Assembly (NCBI RefSeq): GCF_011602485.2
Contig: NZ_CP050022.2
Location: forward strand, 5,600,001 to 5,664,000
Direction of reading: 5' to 3'
DNA: 64,000 nucleotides
Source of the DNA: Bradyrhizobium sp. 1(2017)
GTDB taxonomy: Bacteria; Pseudomonadota; Alphaproteobacteria; Rhizobiales; Xanthobacteraceae
In this document: positions 30,270 through 39,236 of the stretch, one piece after another
Layout: every line of letters starts with the position of its first letter
Position numbering within the stretch: position 1 is the first letter of the stretch
The notes under the pieces: model-generated
Told to the model about the DNA's origin: nothing
The model's database searches: none
The model's input: the letters and a program-made list of their open reading frames with translations, nothing else
Position numbers and translations under genes: made by a program

Positions 30270-31232
30270 ATGCCGTTTGACAGCTATAAGACCAGCCGCA
30301 TCCTTGTGACCGGAGGCGCCGGTTTCATCGGTTCGCATCTCTGCGAGCGGCTGCTCGCGACCGGCGCCGAAGTCGTGTCAGCGGACAATTATTTCACCGG
30401 CAGCCGGCGCAACATCGCTCATCTGATCGCCAATCCGCTATTCGAGGCGGTCAGGCACGATGTCACCTTCCCGCTCTACATCGAGGTCGACGCGATCTTC
30501 AACCTGGCCTGTCCGGCCTCCCCGATCCACTACCAGCGCGATCCCGTGCAGACCACCAAGACCTCGGTGCACGGCGCCATCAACATGCTGGGCCTCGCCA
30601 AGCGGCTGAAGGCGCGCATCTTCCAGGCCTCCACCAGCGAGGTCTATGGCGATCCGCTGATCCATCCCCAGACCGAGGACTATTGGGGCAACGTCAATCC
30701 GATCGGCATCCGCTCCTGCTACGACGAGGGCAAGCGCTGCGCCGAGACGCTGTTCTTCGACTACTGGCGCCAGCACGGCCTGCCGATCAAGGTCGCCCGC
30801 ATCTTCAACACCTACGGTCCGCGCATGCAGCCCAATGACGGCCGCGTGGTGTCGTCCTTCATCGTTCAGGCGCTCAAGGACGAGCCGATCACGGTGTTCG
30901 GCGACGGCGGACAGACGCGCTCGTTCTGCTATGTCGACGATCTCGTCGAGGCCATCATGCGGCTAATGGTGACCGCCGAAGACGTCACCGGTCCGATCAA
31001 CCTCGGCAACAATTCCGAATTCACGATCCGCGAGCTCGCCGAGAAGGTCATCGAGCTCACGGGCTCGCGCTCCAAGCTCGTATTCAAGCCGCTGCCGCAG
31101 GACGACCCGCGGCAACGCCAGCCCGACCTCGCCAAGGCGAAGGCGGTGCTGAACTGGGAGCCGAAGGTCGCGCTCGAGGACGGCCTGAAGGAGACGATCG
31201 CCTATTTCAAACGCTCGCTTGAGATCGCCTGA
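30270..31232 (+). CDS. UDP-glucuronate decarboxylase (UDP-xylose synthase type)
   Basis: 320-residue extended SDR. Features: [11 protein letters not shown] (14-24), [19 protein letters not shown] (78-96), the active-site STSEVYGDP (121-129), and YDEGKRCAE with Tyr151 and Lys155. The ACPASP and SCYDEGKR motifs distinguish UXS-type decarboxylases, which turn UDP-glucuronate into UDP-xylose, from 4-epimerases. It would provide a pentose for the second glycan. A 157-base gap with no gene precedes it and may hold a promoter. Confidence 0.88.
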   Translation: MPFDSYKTSRILVTGGAGFIGSHLCERLLATGAEVVSADNYFTGSRRNIAHLIANPLFEAVRHDVTFPLYIEVDAIFNLACPASPIHYQRDPVQTTKTSVHGAINMLGLAKRLKARIFQASTSEVYGDPLIHPQTEDYWGNVNPIGIRSCYDEGKRCAETLFFDYWRQHGLPIKVARIFNTYGPRMQPNDGRVVSSFIVQALKDEPITVFGDGGQTRSFCYVDDLVEAIMRLMVTAEDVTGPINLGNNSEFTIRELAEKVIELTGSRSKLVFKPLPQDDPRQRQPDLAKAKAVLNWEPKVALEDGLKETIAYFKRSLEIA

Positions 31233-31270
31233 TCCGGCTCGCAATCACCTCCGCAGCGAGCCCGTCCGCC

Positions 31271-32566
31271 ATGAATGAACCGTCCGGCATCATCAAGGAC
31301 CTGCGCTTCTGGCTGGATTCGAAGGCTGCGCTGACGCTGCTGGTGCTGCTGCACAGCGCCCTCACATGCCTGTCGCTGATCAAGGTCTCGACCTTCCAGG
31401 GCTACATCCACTTCAGCAGCGAGCGCGTCTGGATCGCAGCCGCCGTCGCAATCGCCTTCTCGCTCGTCTCCCTGCTGTTCGCAGCCGTCCGCTTCAGTTT
31501 CGGCTATTATGTCGGCTTCTATTTCTACACGATGATCCTGGGATTTCTGTGGATCGACGTCTTCTCCGAATACAGCTACCCGCGATTGCTCGCCGGGATT
31601 TCGGCAGCATTGTCGCTCGTGCTCTTCCTGTTGCCGGTGCTGTTCGTCCGGGCGCCTCTGCGCCAGCCCGTCGCGCTGACGGCTGCCTGGTTCAAGCATC
31701 TGCTCACGCTGATCCTGGTGATCTCGATCGCCACCATTGCCGTGGCCTCGACCTATAATTTCCGCCTGGTCGCGATTGCCAACATCTACGACTACCGCGA
31801 CGCGCTGCAGTTTCCCGGAGCCATCCGCTATCTGGCGGGCTGGGTGTCGAGCACATTGCTGCCGTTTGCGTTCGCCTGCTACTGGCTGCTCGGCCAGCGC
31901 CTGCGCGCCGGCCTGGTGCTGGTCCTGCTGTTGTTTTTCTATCCCATCACGCTGACGAAATTCGCGTTCTTCACGCCGGCCTGGCTGATCACGCTGGTCG
32001 TCCTGTCGCGGCTTCTGGAGACCAGAGCATCGGTCATCGCTTCGATCTTCATTCCGATGCTGCTCGGCCTCGCCATGGTCGTCGTCACCGGTACCAACCT
32101 CTCCATCAAATATTTCGACCTCGTCAACATCCGCATGATGGCGACGGCATCGAGCGCGCTCGACATCTACAACCATTTCTTCGCGAGCCATCCGCTGACC
32201 TGGTTCTGCCAGATCTCCGTTCTCAAGCCGCTGATGCATTGCCCTTACGGGGAGCCGATCGCGGTGGTGATGCAGAACACCTACGGATTCGGCAATCTGA
32301 ATGCGTCGCTGTTTGCGACCGAAGGCGTTGCTTCCGTCGGTCCCTGGCTCGCGCCGTTGACCGCGCTGGCATCGGGTCTCGTGCTGGCGCTCGGCAACCG
32401 CGCCTCCGCGGGCCTGCCGCCGCGCTTCGTGCTGGTGTCCGCCGGCGTGCTGCCGCACGTCCTGCTCAACGTGCCGCTCACTGTCGCCATGGTCACGCAC
32501 GGCACCGCCATCCTGTTTCTGCTCTGGTACGTGACGCCTCGCGACCTGTTCGAACAAAAGCCGTGA
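31271..32566 (+). CDS. multi-pass membrane protein, second polymerase candidate
   Basis: 431 residues with about ten to eleven hydrophobic helices, short loops, and a larger extracytoplasmic loop around SIKYFDLVNIRMM and YNHFFASHPLTWFCQ near residues 280-320. The topology is that of a Wzy-like polymerase or other glycan membrane enzyme. Sequence motifs are not diagnostic. It sits between UDP-xylose synthase and a glycosyltransferase, 4 bases before the latter. Confidence 0.55.
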   Translation: MNEPSGIIKDLRFWLDSKAALTLLVLLHSALTCLSLIKVSTFQGYIHFSSERVWIAAAVAIAFSLVSLLFAAVRFSFGYYVGFYFYTMILGFLWIDVFSEYSYPRLLAGISAALSLVLFLLPVLFVRAPLRQPVALTAAWFKHLLTLILVISIATIAVASTYNFRLVAIANIYDYRDALQFPGAIRYLAGWVSSTLLPFAFACYWLLGQRLRAGLVLVLLLFFYPITLTKFAFFTPAWLITLVVLSRLLETRASVIASIFIPMLLGLAMVVVTGTNLSIKYFDLVNIRMMATASSALDIYNHFFASHPLTWFCQISVLKPLMHCPYGEPIAVVMQNTYGFGNLNASLFATEGVASVGPWLAPLTALASGLVLALGNRASAGLPPRFVLVSAGVLPHVLLNVPLTVAMVTHGTAILFLLWYVTPRDLFEQKP

Positions 32567-32570
32567 CACC

Positions 32571-33749
32571 GTGCGCATCCTGATCCTCAACGCCGACTAT
32601 CCGCGCTTCCTGTCCTGGCTCTACCGCCGCCGGCCGGGTCTCGAGAACGAGTCTTACGCCGCGCAGATGGCGGCGCGAAACGCCAGCCTGTTTGGCGTCG
32701 CCGACTTCTACTCGCGCAATTTCGCCGGTCTCGGGCACGTCGCCGCTGACATCCATGTCAACAATCCCTGGATGCGGACCGCCTGGGCGCGCGAGCGCGG
32801 CCTTGCCGTCACCGAACCGCCGCCGCCCGGTGCGTCCGCCACGCGCGATGCCGTTCCCGGCTGGCTGCAACGCGCCGTCGCGCCGTTCAAGCCGATGCTG
32901 CGGCCGCTCGCGCGCAAGGTCGGGCTCAGCCCGCGACTCGATGCGGAAGCGGAAAAGATCCTGCTGGCGCAAATCGAGGACTTCAAGCCGGATCTCGTCC
33001 TCAACCAGGATCTGTTCCATGTCGACACGCGTCTGGCGCGCAGGATCAAGCAGATTGGCCGGCCCATCCTGATCGGCCAGGTCGGCATCTCGCCCTCGCG
33101 CGGCGAGGATTGGTCGGTCTACGACCTCATGATCTCGCAGATGGCGGCGGTCGTCGATTACTTCCGCCAGCACGGCGTGCGCGGCGAAGTGGTCCATCTC
33201 GCTTTCGAGACAGGCATCCGCGACATCCTGCCTCCGCCGCCCCAGGACAATTTCGATGTCACTTTCGTCGGCGCGGTGTCGGCGGATCATCAGCTCCGCG
33301 TCGCGCAACTCGAGGCGGTGGCGCGGCGCTACGATCTCAAGCTGTTCGGCAGCGGCCTGCAATCCCTCCCCTCCTCCTCGCCGCTGCATCGCTGCTACCA
33401 GGGCGAGGTGTGGGGCGTGGAGATGTACCAGGCCCTGCGCGCCTCGCGCATCACGCTCAATTCGCACATCGACATGGCCGGGCGCGAGGCCGGCAACGCA
33501 CGCCTGTTCGAGGCGACCGGCGTCGGTGCATTCCTGCTCACCGACTTCAAGGACAATCTGCACACGCTGTTCGCTCCCGACCGCGAAGTCGTTGCATGGC
33601 GCGACGTTGACGATTGCCTTGCCCTGATCGACCGGTATCTCGCCGACGATGCGGCGCGCCTGTCGATTGCGAAAGCGGGACAGGCCAGGACATTTGCCGC
33701 CCACACCTACCGCCGGCGTGTCGAGGAGATCCTCACGCACATTGGGTGA
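32571..33749 (+). CDS. CgeB-like glycosyltransferase
   Basis: 392 residues, GTG start. The N-terminal domain has ILILNADYPRFLSWLYRRRP; the C-terminal half has NFDVTFVGAVSADHQLRV, LKLFGSGL, SRITLNSHID and GNARLFEATGVGAFLLTDF, the conserved end of the CgeB/DUF3880 GT-B group. These transferases act in spore, capsule and O-antigen glycosylation. Sugar specificity cannot be read from sequence. Confidence 0.75.
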   Translation: MRILILNADYPRFLSWLYRRRPGLENESYAAQMAARNASLFGVADFYSRNFAGLGHVAADIHVNNPWMRTAWARERGLAVTEPPPPGASATRDAVPGWLQRAVAPFKPMLRPLARKVGLSPRLDAEAEKILLAQIEDFKPDLVLNQDLFHVDTRLARRIKQIGRPILIGQVGISPSRGEDWSVYDLMISQMAAVVDYFRQHGVRGEVVHLAFETGIRDILPPPPQDNFDVTFVGAVSADHQLRVAQLEAVARRYDLKLFGSGLQSLPSSSPLHRCYQGEVWGVEMYQALRASRITLNSHIDMAGREAGNARLFEATGVGAFLLTDFKDNLHTLFAPDREVVAWRDVDDCLALIDRYLADDAARLSIAKAGQARTFAAHTYRRRVEEILTHIG

Positions 33750-33877
33750 ATTCCCGTTGGGGGGGCGCAACAAACGACATGATCCGTGCGCCCTTGACGG
33801 TCCCGGCCAAAATGGCCAAAGTGCGCAGCAGGATAGCTATCTCACTCTAATCACAGCGTTTTTGTCGAGGCCCCACG

Positions 33878-34324
33878 ATGGAACACGTCGAACATGTTCG
33901 ATTCGGCGACCAGCTCTACGCGATCATCGTGCGCGCCTCGTTCCGCGAGCCGGGCATCCACTTCTTTTCGACGCCGGAGCTGTCGCAGCAGCTCGCCTTC
34001 ATGAGCCATCCAAAAGGCAAGACCATCGAGCCGCACCGTCACAACAAGGTGACGCGTGAGGTGCACTACACCCAGGAGGCCCTCCTGATCCAGAAGGGCA
34101 AGCTCCAGGTCGACTTCTACACCGTCGAGGAAGAGTATCTCGAAAGCCGGGTGCTCGGTGCGGGCGACATCATCCTGTTGTGCAGCGGCGCGCACGGCTT
34201 CCACGTGCTCGAACCGCTCGAGATGTTCGAGATCAAGCAGGGTCCGTATTCCGGCGAGAACGACAAGACCCGGTTCGACCAAGCCTCCCCGTCGCAAATC
34301 CGGATCAAAGGCCCAGGCCTGTGA
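33878..34324 (+). CDS. cupin-fold protein of unknown substrate
   Basis: 148 residues with a likely cupin pattern: EPHRHNKVTREVHYTQEA, LLIQKGKLQVDFY and GDIILLCSGAHGFHV, supplying several potential metal-binding His and Glu residues. It overlaps the aminotransferase start (GTGA), suggesting a linked function, such as keto-isomerisation or sugar modification before transamination, as in FdtA-type cupins. No exact family is recognised. Confidence 0.6.
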   Translation: MEHVEHVRFGDQLYAIIVRASFREPGIHFFSTPELSQQLAFMSHPKGKTIEPHRHNKVTREVHYTQEALLIQKGKLQVDFYTVEEEYLESRVLGAGDIILLCSGAHGFHVLEPLEMFEIKQGPYSGENDKTRFDQASPSQIRIKGPGL

Positions 34325-35442
34325 CCGCACCGTTCATTCCCGTCAACACGCCGCTGCTCGACGGCAACGAGGCCGGCTATCTCGCCGAATGCATTCGGAC
34401 CGGATGGATCTCCTCGGAAGGACCGTTCATCAAACGCTTCGAGCAGGCGATGGCCGAAGCTGCGGGACGACGGCACGGCATCGCCGTCACCAACGGTTCG
34501 GTCGCGCTCGAGATCGCCGTCCATGCGCTCGGTCTCGCGGAAGGCTCCGAGGTCATCATCCCGACTTTCACGATCATCAGCTGCGCCGCCGCCGTGGTGC
34601 GCGCCGGCCTCGTGCCTGTTGGCGTCGACTGCGATCCCGCGACCTGGAATATGACCGTCGAGGGCGTGGAAGCCGCCATCACGCCGCGCACGCGCGCGAT
34701 CATGCTGGTGCATATCTACGGGCTGCCGGTCGATCTCGATCCGATCCTGGCGCTCGCCCGCAAGCACGATCTGAAGGTGATCGAGGATGCCGCCGAGATG
34801 CACGGCCAGACCTATCGCGGCGCGCCCTGCGGCGGCTTCGGTGACGTCTCGACCTTCAGCTTCTACCCCAACAAGCACGTCACGACCGGCGAAGGCGGCA
34901 TGATCCTCACCGACGACGACGCGCTCGCCGATCGCCTGCAAGGCTATCGCAATCTCTGCTTCCAGCCGCAGCAGCGCTTCGTCCACGAGGAGTTCGGCTG
35001 GAACGCGCGCATGACCAACCTCCAGGCCGCGCTCGGCATCGCTCAGGTGGAGCGCCTGCCGCGCACCGTCGAGACGAAGCGCCGGATCGGCCAGCTCTAT
35101 GACGAACATCTCGGAGGGCTCAACCGCATCCGCCGCCCGGTCGCCCGCACCTCGTATGCCGACAACATCTACTGGGTCTATGGCATCGTGCTGAACGACG
35201 ACGTCCCGTTCGACGCCAAGGAGGCGATGCGCCGCCTCGGTGAAAAGGGCATCGGAACGCGGCCGTTCTTCTGGTGCATGCACGAGCAGCCGGTGCTGCG
35301 CCGGATGGGCCTGATGCTCGACGAGAGCCATCCGAACGCGGAATACATCGCGCGGCGCGGTTTTTACCTGCCGAGCGGACTTGCCCTGACCGACGGCGAG
35401 ATCGCCCGCTCGGCGGAGGCGCTGAAGGAGATTTTGGCGTGA
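34321..35442 (+). CDS. DegT/DnrJ/EryC1 sugar aminotransferase
   Basis: 373 residues, GTG start within the cupin stop. PLP features: TNGSVALEIAVHALGL, PTFTIISCAAAV, VIEDAAEMHGQ and FYPNKHVTTGEGG with Lys185. It is a perosamine-synthase-like 4-keto-sugar aminotransferase rather than PseC. No matching dehydratase lies next to it, so the keto-sugar must come from elsewhere or from the PseB reaction. It overlaps the following methyltransferase by 4 bases (GTGA). Confidence 0.87.
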   Translation: MTAPFIPVNTPLLDGNEAGYLAECIRTGWISSEGPFIKRFEQAMAEAAGRRHGIAVTNGSVALEIAVHALGLAEGSEVIIPTFTIISCAAAVVRAGLVPVGVDCDPATWNMTVEGVEAAITPRTRAIMLVHIYGLPVDLDPILALARKHDLKVIEDAAEMHGQTYRGAPCGGFGDVSTFSFYPNKHVTTGEGGMILTDDDALADRLQGYRNLCFQPQQRFVHEEFGWNARMTNLQAALGIAQVERLPRTVETKRRIGQLYDEHLGGLNRIRRPVARTSYADNIYWVYGIVLNDDVPFDAKEAMRRLGEKGIGTRPFFWCMHEQPVLRRMGLMLDESHPNAEYIARRGFYLPSGLALTDGEIARSAEALKEILA

Positions 35443-36206
35443 CGGTGTTCGCCGACTACGCGCCCTGGTATGATCTCCTCTATCAGGACAAGGATTACGC
35501 GGCGGAGACGGAATTCGTCGAGGCGCGCTTGCGCGACCACGGCGTCACCTCGGGTCGGCTGCTCGATCTCGGCTGCGGCACCGGGCTGCACGCGCTCGCC
35601 TTCGCCCGCCAGGGGTGGAAGGTTGCCGGCATCGATCTCAGCCATGAGATGATCGCCAGCGCCAAGGCGCGCGCCGAGCAGGCCGGACTGTCCATTCCGT
35701 TCCGGCAAGGCGATGCCCGCGAAGCGGGTCCCGAGCGCGGCTTCGACGCGGTCGTGTCGCTGTTTCACGTCGCCAGCTACCAGACCAGCCGCGATGCGCT
35801 GGCGGCGATGTTCCGCACCGCGCATGCCGCATTGAAGCCGGGCGGGGTGTTCTTCTTCGACTATTGGTATGGCGGGGCCGTGCTGGCGCAGGGCGTCGAG
35901 ACCCGGGTCAAGGTGATCGAGCAGAAGCCGCTGCGCCTCACCCGCATCGCGCAATCCGACCATGACGAGCAGGCCGCGACCGTCACGGTGAACTACACGC
36001 TGTTCTGCGAGGATATGGATCGCGCCACGATCCAGCGCGTCGATGAAGCGCACCACTTGCGCTACTGGTTTCCGTTCGAAATCGACGCCGCGCTCATCGC
36101 GAACGGCTTTCAGCCCGCCGCTCACGCCGCGTGGCTGACTCAGGATCCGCCGCACTCCAAGAGCTGGGCGGCCTACGCGATCGCCAGAAAGAGCGTCACG
36201 CCGTGA
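35439..36206 (+). CDS. class I SAM-dependent methyltransferase
   Basis: 255 residues, GTG start inside the aminotransferase stop. Motif I LLDLGCGTGLHALAFA, then VAGIDLSHEMIASAK and DAVVSLFHVASYQ, then ALKPGGVFFFDYW: a standard type-11 methyltransferase, which in this setting may N-methylate the amino sugar made by the preceding enzyme, as in dTDP-sugar N-methyltransferases. That role is inference. It ends four bases into the next gene. Confidence 0.82.
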   Translation: MTVFADYAPWYDLLYQDKDYAAETEFVEARLRDHGVTSGRLLDLGCGTGLHALAFARQGWKVAGIDLSHEMIASAKARAEQAGLSIPFRQGDAREAGPERGFDAVVSLFHVASYQTSRDALAAMFRTAHAALKPGGVFFFDYWYGGAVLAQGVETRVKVIEQKPLRLTRIAQSDHDEQAATVTVNYTLFCEDMDRATIQRVDEAHHLRYWFPFEIDAALIANGFQPAAHAAWLTQDPPHSKSWAAYAIARKSVTP

Positions 36207-37411
36207 GACCGCTGCGGCTCGCCGTCATGTTGGAACAGGCCCTCGAGGTCGGCGGCGGTTTTCAGCAGCCGCTGAGCGACCTGCTCTGGCTGCGCGACTG
36301 GGCGTCCAAATCGGGCAACGAGATCGTGGTGTACTCACCCTATCCGAAGACGCTCGAGATCCTGAAGGAGTTCGATGTCGCGGCCCGCCTCCTCAAATTC
36401 GGCCCGCTCGACCATGTCTTCCTGTTCCTGAAATATTGCGGGCCGTTCGATCTCGTCCAGATCGCATCGAAGCTGAAATCGCCGTTCGAGCGCACGCTGA
36501 TCCGCGACGGCATCGACGTCGTGCATTTCACCTCCACATCGAAGCGGCATTTGCTGCTCTACGAGCTGCCCTTCATCATCACCATCTTCGACGGCTGCCA
36601 TCGCGACGCGCCGGAGTTTCCCGAAGTGAGGACCTTCGGCGAATTCGAGCGCCGCGAGATCCTGTTCGGCCTCGCCAGCACCAAGGCGGCGGTCGTGATC
36701 GTCAACGCGCCCGAGCTGACCGACGATCTGTGCCGGCGCTACGCCATGGAAAGAGAGCGCGCGGTCTGCATCCCGTTCTCGCCCTCCACCTATGTCAGCC
36801 AATCCCTGCCCGATGCTGAGGCCGACGCGGCGGTGCTGACAAAATACCGGCTCGAACCCGGCTATCTGTTCTATCCGGCGCAGTTCTGGCCGCACAAGAA
36901 CCACATGACGCTGCTCTCCGCACTCGCGCTCCTGCGCGAGCGGGGCATCACCGAACGGCTGGTGCTGTGCGGTTCGGATCGTGGCGGCCGTGACAAGATC
37001 GATGCGGCCATTCGCGCCTACGGATTGTCCGATCAGATCTCCATCATCGGATTCGTCGAGTCGGCCGAACTCGGCGCGCTCTATCGCGGCGCCGCCGCGC
37101 TGGTGATGCCGAGCTATTTCGGCCCGACCAATCTTCCCCCCTTGGAAGCCTGGGCGGTCGGCACGCCGGTGATCTATCCTGAAGCTTTCAAGGCGCAGGC
37201 CGGCGATGCCGCGATCCTGTTCGACTATGACGATCCGCGCTCGCTGGCGGACGCAATCATCGCCTTGCGCACCGACGGCACGCGCGATCGGTTGCGCGCG
37301 GCCGGCCGTCTCCGCCTCGCACAATTTGCGGCGGAGACCGAAGCGGGCCGTCTTCAATTCGCCCGCCACCTGGAACGGCTGAAGCACCGGCTGGCTTTGA
37401 CCGCGCGTTGA
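36203..37411 (+). CDS. family 4 glycosyltransferase
   Basis: 402 residues, GTG start overlapping the preceding stop. GT-B fold: PLRLAVMLEQALEVGGGFQQ at the N-terminus, YPAQFWPHKNHMTLLSAL, IGFVESAELGALYRGA and MPSYFGPTNLPPLEAWAVG with the donor-binding EAWAVGTPVI. Retaining glycosyltransferase. Last gene of the plus-strand operon; it converges on the flippase at 37422. Confidence 0.87.
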   Translation: MRPLRLAVMLEQALEVGGGFQQPLSDLLWLRDWASKSGNEIVVYSPYPKTLEILKEFDVAARLLKFGPLDHVFLFLKYCGPFDLVQIASKLKSPFERTLIRDGIDVVHFTSTSKRHLLLYELPFIITIFDGCHRDAPEFPEVRTFGEFERREILFGLASTKAAVVIVNAPELTDDLCRRYAMERERAVCIPFSPSTYVSQSLPDAEADAAVLTKYRLEPGYLFYPAQFWPHKNHMTLLSALALLRERGITERLVLCGSDRGGRDKIDAAIRAYGLSDQISIIGFVESAELGALYRGAAALVMPSYFGPTNLPPLEAWAVGTPVIYPEAFKAQAGDAAILFDYDDPRSLADAIIALRTDGTRDRLRAAGRLRLAQFAAETEAGRLQFARHLERLKHRLALTAR

Positions 37412-37421
37412 ACAGCAAAAG

Positions 37422-39002
37422 CTAAGCCGGAATCAGCGCCCGCAAGCGCTGGCGCAGCGCCGTGCTCAGCAGCGGACTTGCGAGCAGGCCGACCACGGCC
37501 AGCCAGATCGCGCATTCCACGACGAAGGGCACGAGTCCGCTCCCCGGCACCAGCGCCATGATCGCCTGCCCGATCAGCCAGCCCGACGCAATGATGCCAC
37601 CGCCCATCAGCATCAGGACAGCGATGTGCCTGAACGGATGATGCAGGGTCTGCCGCATCACTATCAGTGCGAGCAATCCGAACTGCACCAGGATGTCGCT
37701 CGCGACCAATGCGAGCGCGGCGCCGAGCGGCCCGAGCCGCGGGATCAGGACGACCGACGCCGCCAGGAAGACGACGAGTTGAAGTCCCTTGGTCCGGATC
37801 AGGAGGTCGCCGCGATTGCTGTGATTGGCAAAGACGAACGCCAGCAGCGAGGGTGCAACGGCTGCCGAGCCGAGCAGCAGCGTCACCGTGAGCGGCGCGT
37901 CATAAGGGATGCTGCCGTGGGTCCAGAGCGCGAAGAAGTCGGGCCAGAACGGCAGCAAGCCCGCGACCGTCAGACAGGCAAGGCCCGTCACGAACACCGA
38001 GCCATGGGCGTAGAGGCGGCGTAGCCGCTCCCTGTCGCCGATCGCATGATCGTGGCCGAGTTCGGCGGCGAGCGGCAGCGTCACCTGCAGGCACAGGCTG
38101 CGCAGCAAGCTCGCGATTACGCGCGTCAGGCCCCATTGCGCTACCGCGACGCGATTCGTGACCAGCGCTGAGACCAGCAACACCGGAACGTTGACGAGCG
38201 CGAGTTCGGTGATATTGGCGACAGCGAAGGGCAAGGCGCGGCCGAACTGCCCGATGCTCCAACGCAGGGACGGCGACACGAATGGCGGTTTGCCGGCACG
38301 GCGCAGAAAGGGAAATAGTCGCGGGGCGTCGAACGCCGTGAGAAAGACCGCGAGCAGGACCTGCGTCGACACGAAGGCGATCGCGACTGCAAACAGGCTG
38401 CCGAACCTCGCGAGCGCAGCCAGCTGCGCGATTTGCCCGAGCAGCAAGGCGGCGTTCTGCAGCCAGACCGTCCGGCCATACTTGCCGCGCACGCGATAGA
38501 GGCCGGAGACGAGGTTGGAGGGCAAGGTCAGAAGCATGCCCAGGATCATCGCCAGCATCGCGGCATCGAAGGTCGGCGTCGCGTGAAAGCCGAGCACCTC
38601 CGACGGCCGCGCCAGGACGACGGCCGCGCACAAAAGGACACCGAGCCCCGCGACAATCGCAAGATAGATCCGAAGCAGAGCTGAATAGAAATTGGCCGTG
38701 CGCCCGTCGCAATCGGCGCAGGACTTGAAAGCGAGAAAGCGGTTGATCGCACGCAGCTGCAATCCCGCATCCGCCACCACGACGAGGCTGCCGGCCGCAA
38801 AAATCGTGAACCAGCCCGCGAGCATATCCCCGGTCCACACATGCAGGAAAGCTGGAACCAGCAGCAGCTGCTGGGTCAGCCCCAAGACGATCTGCACCAG
38901 GTTCGCCGACCAGCCGTCAATGAGCCGGCGGGCGCGCCCGGCAACGCCGATACCACTCGGACCATCGGCCTCGCCGGGCGCATCAGTCTGCGTATCGGTC
39001 AA
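37422..39002 (-). CDS. second Wzx-type flippase-like protein
   Basis: 526 residues with about 12-14 hydrophobic helices, FTIFAAGSLVVVADAGLQLRAINRF near the N-terminus and a RVRGKYGRTVWLQN loop, as in polysaccharide exporters of the MOP superfamily. It is a single gene on the minus strand, ten bases from the GT4 gene end. Two flippases in one locus suggest two translocated glycans, the second paired with the polymerase-like protein at 31271. Upstream is a 234-base gap before the metalloprotease gene. Confidence 0.78.
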   Translation of the reverse strand: MTDTQTDAPGEADGPSGIGVAGRARRLIDGWSANLVQIVLGLTQQLLLVPAFLHVWTGDMLAGWFTIFAAGSLVVVADAGLQLRAINRFLAFKSCADCDGRTANFYSALLRIYLAIVAGLGVLLCAAVVLARPSEVLGFHATPTFDAAMLAMILGMLLTLPSNLVSGLYRVRGKYGRTVWLQNAALLLGQIAQLAALARFGSLFAVAIAFVSTQVLLAVFLTAFDAPRLFPFLRRAGKPPFVSPSLRWSIGQFGRALPFAVANITELALVNVPVLLVSALVTNRVAVAQWGLTRVIASLLRSLCLQVTLPLAAELGHDHAIGDRERLRRLYAHGSVFVTGLACLTVAGLLPFWPDFFALWTHGSIPYDAPLTVTLLLGSAAVAPSLLAFVFANHSNRGDLLIRTKGLQLVVFLAASVVLIPRLGPLGAALALVASDILVQFGLLALIVMRQTLHHPFRHIAVLMLMGGGIIASGWLIGQAIMALVPGSGLVPFVVECAIWLAVVGLLASPLLSTALRQRLRALIPA

Positions 39003-39236
39003 GCCGCATCCTTCCCGGCGATTAGGACGTTAAAGCAGCGTCTTAAGGCGGTTGAACGGCTTAGGCAATGGCGTCCGAATTCGTCGCCGCCTCGCCAGCT
39101 GACGCGGCGCTCAAGGGCCGTCCGGTTCGCCCGTGCGGCCGCGTGGCACGAAGGACACCAACGAGATGCTGGCCGGCTTGGGCACCAGAGTCGGACGGCT
39201 ACTTTGCCACAATTGCAAAAAGCTTGCTTCCGTGCG

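Noticed and set aside
37412..37421. Terminator hairpin between convergent GT4 and flippase genes
   Set aside because: Only ten bases with no stem.
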